DNA of 64,000 bases from Limiplasma sp034927815 (lineage in GTDB: Bacteria; Bacillota; Clostridia; Christensenellales; Aristaeellaceae). The notes beneath the pieces were generated by a model. That model was not told the origin of the DNA and did not search any database. It was given only the letters and a program-made list of their open reading frames with translations. Location: the NCBI GenBank assembly GCA_034927815.1, contig JAYFPK010000004.1:62001-126000 (forward strand), written 5' to 3'. A program made the translations under genes and the position numbers. Shown here one piece after another: positions 59,507-64,000 of this stretch (position 1 is its first letter; the number at the start of each line of letters is the position of its first letter).

Positions 59507-61051
59507 TTAAGGGATCAGGGAAAGGAGAACCAAAGAGGGAAATTCCCCGGAAAGCCAAGGGGTCTGGAGGGATTCCTTGCCACCGGACAGGGTGCCCAGA
59601 AGGTCAATTTCCTCCCCCAGACGGATGTCCAGCAGGTCCGGGCAAAGGCAGGCCAGGGTTTCCCCCTGGGCCGTGGACAGCAGGAACAAAGGCTGCCCCA
59701 GGAGGTTGGCCAGGGCCGCCACCGTGCCCTGGTAGCGGACGGTGCGCCCCTCATAGGCGGAGGGCTTGGCAAGCAGCTTATCATACGCCACGGCTTTCAC
59801 GCTTCCCTCCAGGGAGGCAAGCTCCTGGGCGTCGCCGATGGCCCGCAGCAAGGATACTTCCACGTCCGCCCGGCGGTAGCCTGGGGAGAGGGTGCGGAGG
59901 GTGAAGGAGTTTTCCCCGAGCTTTTTTAGCAGCACCTTGTAGCGGAACCGGCCGTCCTCCCCCACGGGGATCAGGTCCGTTCCCGTGCGGCGCAAAAGCT
60001 GCACCTTGGAGCCTGGGAGGGTGATCCCCTCCAGGAACACATGGTCCGCCTTCACGGTGCCGGAGGCCTGGGCCAGCGCCAAGGGAGAGGGCTGCCACCG
60101 GAGCGCCAGGGAGCAGGAGGCGGTGGAAACGTCCTCCCCCTGGGAGGCGGTCACCGTCAGCTCGTTTACGGCGTCCGGCTCCAGGTTCTTCATGGTGAAG
60201 GAAAAAGCGCCGCTCTCGTCCGCCTGGAAGCGGGAGGAGGTCCGGCCGTTGAGGGTATACTTCAAAGAAGCCTTGGGGGCGGTGGCGCCGGAAACCTCCC
60301 ACAGGGTGGTGCCTACCACGGAGGGGATGGGGGAAAGCACCAGCGGCAGATTTCCCACCTTGTAGGCAACCTGCGCCTCCTGCTCCGTCAGCGCCGGCAA
60401 GGGGGGCAGCGCCAAAGGCCCGCTTTGGGAAGCCTCGCCGGAATCCCGGGCGGCGGCCCCCAGCAGGATCATGCGCCTGGCGGCGGAAAAGAGGGCCTCC
60501 CGGTCCGCCTGGGCGGGCTCCCGGCCAAAAACGTCGGTTTGGAAGGAATATACCTTGCCCAAATACAAGGTGGAAAGAGACAGCGTGTTCAGGGGGAGCC
60601 CCTGCTCCTGTTCCCGGGGCTGGGGGGAGAGAAGCGCAAAGCCCGGAAGGTCCTCAGTCCAGGAGGCGGAAAGGCCGCTGCCCTGGGGGGCCAGCAGCGC
60701 CAAAAGCTCTTCCCGGGCCATGCCCTGGGGAGATAGCTGCCCGGAGGCGCCCGGAGGCGGATCGGAGATGCGCAAGGAAACCTGGGTCCCCTGGCTGGTG
60801 AGAATAATGCAGTAAAGCTGGTCGCTTTCCATGGCGGAGAGGACCGTGGCCTCGTCCGCCCCCAGCAAGGCCAGGGCCTCCTGGGGAACCGAGCTTCGGG
60901 TGACGCACACTTCCCCCTGGGCCGGATAGTACCGCAGCCCGGCCTGCTCCAAGGAAACGGCTTCCTGGGCCAGCGCCGGGGCGCTGCAACCCAGCCAGGC
61001 GGCCACGCCCAGAAGGCATAGGACTCCTATTCCATTGGGTCGGCAACGCAT
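59507..61051 (-). CDS. Secreted multidomain protein with Ig-like repeats, unknown function (paralogue B)
   Basis: A 514-aa protein with an N-terminal signal sequence (GIGVLCLLGVAAWLGCSAPALA), possibly a lipoprotein since Cys follows a small residue, though the spacing is atypical. Ig-like segments (about 230-400) and a C-terminal OB-like domain containing SAYEGRTVRYQGTV match the layout of paralogue A, 28 bp downstream. The ATG at 61051 follows AGGAGC; a GTG one codon earlier is equally placed. The pair is probably co-transcribed from the promoter at 61111-61139. Confidence 0.78.
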   Translation of the reverse strand: MRCRPNGIGVLCLLGVAAWLGCSAPALAQEAVSLEQAGLRYYPAQGEVCVTRSSVPQEALALLGADEATVLSAMESDQLYCIILTSQGTQVSLRISDPPPGASGQLSPQGMAREELLALLAPQGSGLSASWTEDLPGFALLSPQPREQEQGLPLNTLSLSTLYLGKVYSFQTDVFGREPAQADREALFSAARRMILLGAAARDSGEASQSGPLALPPLPALTEQEAQVAYKVGNLPLVLSPIPSVVGTTLWEVSGATAPKASLKYTLNGRTSSRFQADESGAFSFTMKNLEPDAVNELTVTASQGEDVSTASCSLALRWQPSPLALAQASGTVKADHVFLEGITLPGSKVQLLRRTGTDLIPVGEDGRFRYKVLLKKLGENSFTLRTLSPGYRRADVEVSLLRAIGDAQELASLEGSVKAVAYDKLLAKPSAYEGRTVRYQGTVAALANLLGQPLFLLSTAQGETLACLCPDLLDIRLGEEIDLLGTLSGGKESLQTPWLSGEFPSLVLLSLIP

Positions 61052-61110
61052 CACGCGCAAGCTCCTCTCCAAGGATTTGCATGAACCATCGCTGGGCAAT
61101 GCTACCATTG

Positions 61111-61139
61111 ATTGTACCACAAGGGGTATTCCCGCGCAA
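61111..61139 (-). promoter_or_regulatory. Promoter of the secreted-protein pair
   Basis: On the minus strand, TTGCGC (61134-61139) and an extended TGGTACAAT (-10 at 61111-61116) with a 17-bp spacer. Confidence 0.62.
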
Positions 61140-61189
61140 GGCGAGGATGTAACATCTTGCCGGGGCTCTATACCCCCGGGCGCTTCGGC

Positions 61190-61218
61190 TTGATGTTTTG
61201 CGGCGGGCGTGATATCAT
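61190..61218 (+). promoter_or_regulatory. Promoter of the tandem GNAT gene
   Basis: TTGATG (61190-61195) and TATCAT (61213-61218) with a 17-bp spacer. Confidence 0.62.
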
Positions 61219-61263
61219 AACAAATCGTATCAGAGACTGAAAGCAAGGAGCGTCAAAGGGCCC

Positions 61264-62241
61264 ATGAACGAGATTTTGCTTAAGCCCGTCGCGTCCCAGC
61301 AGGAGTGGGAGGCGTTTTGGCGCGCCAAAGACCGGTGCTTCCTGGAGGATACCGTGCCCCAGGAGGACCTGGGCACGCCTTTGACCCAGGAGGATCGGGC
61401 CTATTTCCTTTCGGAGGAATACCGCGGAATCATCCGGGGGCTTTGCTCCCGCGAGGTGGACCCGGCCTTGGCCGTTTTCTTTGAGAGGAACGGGGAGAGA
61501 ATCGGGTTTTGCTTGCTGTGCACCTATCATTCCGAGGATCAAAAGTGCTTTATCCTGGACTTTTGCGTTTTTTCCGGGCTGCGGGGACGGGGGCTGGGAA
61601 CAAAGTGCTTTCAGGCGCTGAAAACCCGGCAGGACGCCCTGGGCGCGGCCTTTTATGAACTGAACACGAGCTGCCGCCGCAGCATGCGCTTTTGGGAAAA
61701 ACAGGGCTTTCGCTACAACGGCTATGACGAGAGCGGGAGCCTGCTGATGCTCCTGCCCCCGGAGAATACCCAGGCGGTTTGCCAAGAGCTGGCGCGGGAG
61801 GATTTTTGGCAGGTTTTGCGCCTGGAAAATGGCTGCAAGGGGGAAGCCGGAGCGCCCTTTTTGTCCCAGGAGCAAAAGGACGCCCTGGAGGAGGCGGTGC
61901 TGAGCGGGGACATCCGTTTCTTTGTGGTCAAGCGGTCCGTCCGGGTCATCGGCATGTGCTCCGTAAGCCGTATCTTCTCCACCCTCTCCTGCCAAAAGAT
62001 AGGAATCCTCGGGGATTTTTTCATGGAACCGGCGTTCCGCAAGCAAGGCCATGCCAAAGCCCTGGCGCAATACGTCCAAAAGCGCTGCGCCCTAGAGGGG
62101 CTGGCCTCCCTTTGGGCCCTTTCCCCGGAAGGAAACCTGGGGATGTATGAGCCGTTGGGGTTTTCCGCCCCGCCAGGCCATTGGGTGGCCTGGAACGCTC
62201 CGGGGGAGGACGGCGGCGCACAGGTCCCCGGCCACCCTTGA
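61264..62241 (+). CDS. GNAT-family N-acetyltransferase, two domains
   Basis: A 325-aa protein with two acetyltransferase folds. The first (about 5-160) has the acetyl-CoA loop GLRGRGLGTKCFQAL; the second (about 170-315) has FRKQGHAKALAQYV and YEPLGFS. The second-domain A motif is less canonical. The substrate is unknown; tandem GNATs acetylate aminoglycosides, mycothiol precursors or peptides in other bacteria. The ATG at 61264 is near AAAGGG. Confidence 0.85.
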   Translation: MNEILLKPVASQQEWEAFWRAKDRCFLEDTVPQEDLGTPLTQEDRAYFLSEEYRGIIRGLCSREVDPALAVFFERNGERIGFCLLCTYHSEDQKCFILDFCVFSGLRGRGLGTKCFQALKTRQDALGAAFYELNTSCRRSMRFWEKQGFRYNGYDESGSLLMLLPPENTQAVCQELAREDFWQVLRLENGCKGEAGAPFLSQEQKDALEEAVLSGDIRFFVVKRSVRVIGMCSVSRIFSTLSCQKIGILGDFFMEPAFRKQGHAKALAQYVQKRCALEGLASLWALSPEGNLGMYEPLGFSAPPGHWVAWNAPGEDGGAQVPGHP

Positions 62242-62265
62242 CCGGGCTTGAAAAGGGGTTATCAT
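62238..62265 (+). promoter_or_regulatory. Promoter of the TSCPD gene
   Basis: TTGACC (62238-62243, overlapping the GNAT stop) and TATCAT (62260-62265) with a 16-bp spacer. Confidence 0.58.
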
Positions 62266-62306
62266 TAGCAATGAAACATCATGACGAGGGACTTGGAGGC
62301 GAAGGC

Positions 62307-62594
62307 ATGCGGCATCAGTACAAAACCAAGGGCACCTGCTCCAGCGAAATCACCTTTGACCTGGAGGAGGACAGGGTGCGCAACGTGGCCTTTACAGACG
62401 GCTGCTCCGGCAATCTTCAGGCCTTGGGAAAGCTGGTGGAGGGCCTGACCCTGGAGCAGCTGGAGGAGAGGCTCAGCGGCATCCACTGCGGCCCCCGGCC
62501 CACCTCCTGCGCGGATCAGCTCTGCCGGGCCGTGCGCAGGGCCTATGAGGAGGAAAAAGGGGCCGAGGGTTCTTCGGCCTGCGGCGGGGCCTGA
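62307..62594 (+). CDS. TSCPD-domain protein (TIGR03905 type)
   Basis: A 95-aa protein with the small TSCPD domain, also found at the C-terminus of class II ribonucleotide reductases, where it binds zinc. Cysteines in GTCSSEI, DGCSGN and IHCGPRPTSCADQL fit a metal site. The function of the stand-alone family is unknown. The ATG at 62307 has GGAGG seven bases upstream. The C-terminus is Cys/Gly-rich. It lies 82 bp before the miaA-like gene on the same strand. Confidence 0.82.
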   Translation: MRHQYKTKGTCSSEITFDLEEDRVRNVAFTDGCSGNLQALGKLVEGLTLEQLEERLSGIHCGPRPTSCADQLCRAVRRAYEEEKGAEGSSACGGA

Positions 62595-62676
62595 CAGACA
62601 CCCTGGCGGCGTTGGCGCTTTGCTGTTTTTCCATAAGCAAGGGCGCGACGCGCCCTACCGTCCCTGAAAAAGGAGC

Positions 62677-63606
62677 GTGAAGCCTCTGGAGCCATTTCCC
62701 AAGATCATCGTGGTGGCGGGCACCAATGCCTCCGGCAAAAGCGGCCTGGGGGTGGAGCTGGCTAGGCGCTACGGCGGAGAAATCATCTCCGCGGATTCCC
62801 GGCAAGTGTTTCAGGGCCTGGACCTGGGAAGCGGAAAGATCACCCCCCAGGAAATGCAAGGGGTTCCCCATCACCTGCTGGACGTATGCCCGGCGGGATC
62901 GTTCTTTTCCATGGCGGATTTTCAGCGCCTGGCCTACCGGGCGGTGGACGGTATCCTCTCCCGGGGCAGGCTGCCCTTTGTGGTGGGGGGAACGGGGCTG
63001 TACATCGCCTCGGTGGTGGAGGGATACGAGCTTTCGGGAAGCGCGCCGGACCCGGCCTACCGCCGGGAGCTGGAGACCTTCTCCACCCAGGCGCTCTACG
63101 CCATGCTGCTGGAGAAGCTGCCCCAAGCCCAGGTGGACCCCCGCAACCGGAACCGGGTCATGCGGCTGCTGGAGCGCCTGCATGAGGAGGATTTCCGCCC
63201 CCAGGGGAAATCCCCCAGGTACCGGGCCCTGCGGCTGGGGGTGACCTGGGAGCGCCCGGTCCTGGAGGAGCGCATTGCCCAGCGCCTTTCCCTCCGCTTT
63301 CAGGAGGGCATGCTCCAGGAGGTCCAGGGCTTGCTGGATCGGGGCGTGAGCCGGGAGTTTCTTTACAAGCTGGGGCTGGAATACCGCTTCATCACCCAAT
63401 ACCTCACCGGCGAAATCCAAAGCCGGGAGGAGATGGAGCGCCTCTTGTTCATCGCCATCCGCCAGTTCGCCAAGCGGCAGATGACCTGGTTTCGGCGGGA
63501 CAAGGAGATGCATTGGCTGGACATGACCGGGGACCCCTTTGGGGAGGCCTGCGGGCTCATGGACGCCTTCCTGATGGAGGAAGCTGGCTGTTTGCACGGC
63601 AAATGA
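62677..63606 (+). CDS. miaA: tRNA dimethylallyltransferase (MiaA family), divergent
   Basis: A 309-aa protein that should isopentenylate A37 of UNN-decoding tRNAs. Family motifs: ISADSRQVF, VGGTGLYI, EYRFITQYL and QFAKRQMTWFRRD. The P-loop reads GTNASGKS rather than the usual GPTASGK, and the region normally reading RALE is altered to MRLLERL. The start seems to be GTG at 62677 close behind AAAGGAG. It may be a second-copy or specialised MiaA. Confidence 0.85.
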   Translation: MKPLEPFPKIIVVAGTNASGKSGLGVELARRYGGEIISADSRQVFQGLDLGSGKITPQEMQGVPHHLLDVCPAGSFFSMADFQRLAYRAVDGILSRGRLPFVVGGTGLYIASVVEGYELSGSAPDPAYRRELETFSTQALYAMLLEKLPQAQVDPRNRNRVMRLLERLHEEDFRPQGKSPRYRALRLGVTWERPVLEERIAQRLSLRFQEGMLQEVQGLLDRGVSREFLYKLGLEYRFITQYLTGEIQSREEMERLLFIAIRQFAKRQMTWFRRDKEMHWLDMTGDPFGEACGLMDAFLMEEAGCLHGK

Positions 63607-63619
63607 ACTGTGTTATAAT
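63591..63619 (+). promoter_or_regulatory. Promoter of the WbpM/CapD-like gene
   Basis: TTTGCA (63591-63596) and TATAAT (63614-63619) with a 17-bp spacer, inside the end of miaA. Confidence 0.6.
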
Positions 63620-63658
63620 AACTCTGTATGCCTGACACATTGGACGGGGGGCTACCCT

Positions 63659-64000
63659 ATGACATCCTGGAAATCCAAAATGAATCATACCTTGCGCACG
63701 CTGCTGTGGGTTTTGCTGGACGCCGCCTTGGTGAACCTGGCGATGATCCTGGCCCAGCAGCTGCGCTTTGATATTCCCATTCCCCAGGAGTTTTTTCAGC
63801 GGTATGTGAACATCATGCCCGTGATGACCTTGCTGTGCCTGTTCTCCCTGGGGGCCTTCGGCCTGTACCGGAACATGTGGCAGTACGCCTCCGCGGATTC
63901 GGTGGTGCAGATCACCCTGGCTACGCTGGTGGGCGCTTTGGCTACCTACGGCTATTCCCTCGTCATGCGGGCCATTACCCAGCCGGAAAACCATCACATG
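63659..64000 (+). CDS. WbpM/CapD/PglF-like membrane nucleotide-sugar epimerase/dehydratase, N-terminal part
   Basis: The visible 114 residues are the N-terminal membrane region of the polysaccharide-biosynthesis family. There are hydrophobic helices at about 14-33 and 50-70, the second in the pattern VMTLLCLFSLGAFGLYRNMWQY, and a third begins near 85. The catalytic Rossmann domain would lie beyond the right edge. Such enzymes make UDP-4-keto-6-deoxy sugars for O-antigen, capsule or glycoprotein glycans. GGGGGG precedes the ATG at 63659, behind its own promoter. Confidence 0.8.
   Translation, partial: MTSWKSKMNHTLRTLLWVLLDAALVNLAMILAQQLRFDIPIPQEFFQRYVNIMPVMTLLCLFSLGAFGLYRNMWQYASADSVVQITLATLVGALATYGYSLVMRAITQPENHHM

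Overview
The window looks like a chromosomal segment of a GC-rich, anaerobic member of the Bacillota (class Clostridia or a near relative). The evidence is the gene order priA-def-fmt-rsmB-rlmN-prpC-prkC-rsgA-rpe, a PASTA-domain kinase, MutS2, a DacF-type carboxypeptidase, two small CotF-type spore-coat genes, strong GGAGG ribosome-binding sites, TTGACA/TATAAT promoters and a NiFe hydrogenase maturation operon. G or C dominates third codon positions, so long spurious open frames occur opposite most real genes. No rRNA, tRNA, CRISPR array, insertion sequence or prophage was seen.

Region 1 (1-11237): a minus-strand operon encodes membrane subunits related to complex I and energy-converting hydrogenases (three antiporter-type subunits, then NuoJ-like and NuoK-like subunits, running off the left edge). 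A plus-strand hypA-B-F-C-D-E operon diverges from it, each side with a near-consensus promoter. The large and small hydrogenase subunits are not visible, so assignment to a membrane hydrogenase is inferred from the hyp neighbours.

Region 2 (11238-25391): a D-Ala-D-Ala carboxypeptidase, then a compact housekeeping cluster from priA to rpe with many 4-bp start/stop overlaps, a 44-aa charged protein, a strong terminator and a cyclophilin. RsmB carries an unusual ~375-residue extension built on 13 tandem 20-aa repeats.

Region 3 (25392-34830): nitroreductase, glyoxalase-fold protein, U32 peptidase-family protein, MutS2, a two-component pair, shikimate kinase and a small HTH protein.

Region 4 (34831-39443): an unidentified secreted protein faces away from a three-gene operon encoding a TolQ/MotA/ZorA-like channel with a helical tail, an OmpA/MotB/ZorB-like stator with a long coiled coil, and a small membrane-anchored protein. 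This is the best candidate here for an undescribed system: a free-standing ion-driven envelope motor without the usual flagellar, Tol/Exb or Zorya effector partners.

Region 5 (39444-47951, mostly minus): recX, a serine hydrolase, an extended lgt, and a four-gene wbpA-B-D-E-like operon expected to make UDP-GlcNAc3NAcA. A HEAT-like gene and two spore-coat-type genes follow on the plus strand.

Region 6 (47952-64000): a YgiQ-type radical SAM protein, a 2614-aa cyclic beta-1,2-glucan synthase-like enzyme, a pair of related secreted multidomain proteins, a tandem GNAT, a TSCPD protein, a divergent MiaA, and the start of a WbpM/CapD-like membrane epimerase/dehydratase cut by the right edge. Regions 5 and 6 together suggest heavy investment in cell-surface glycans.
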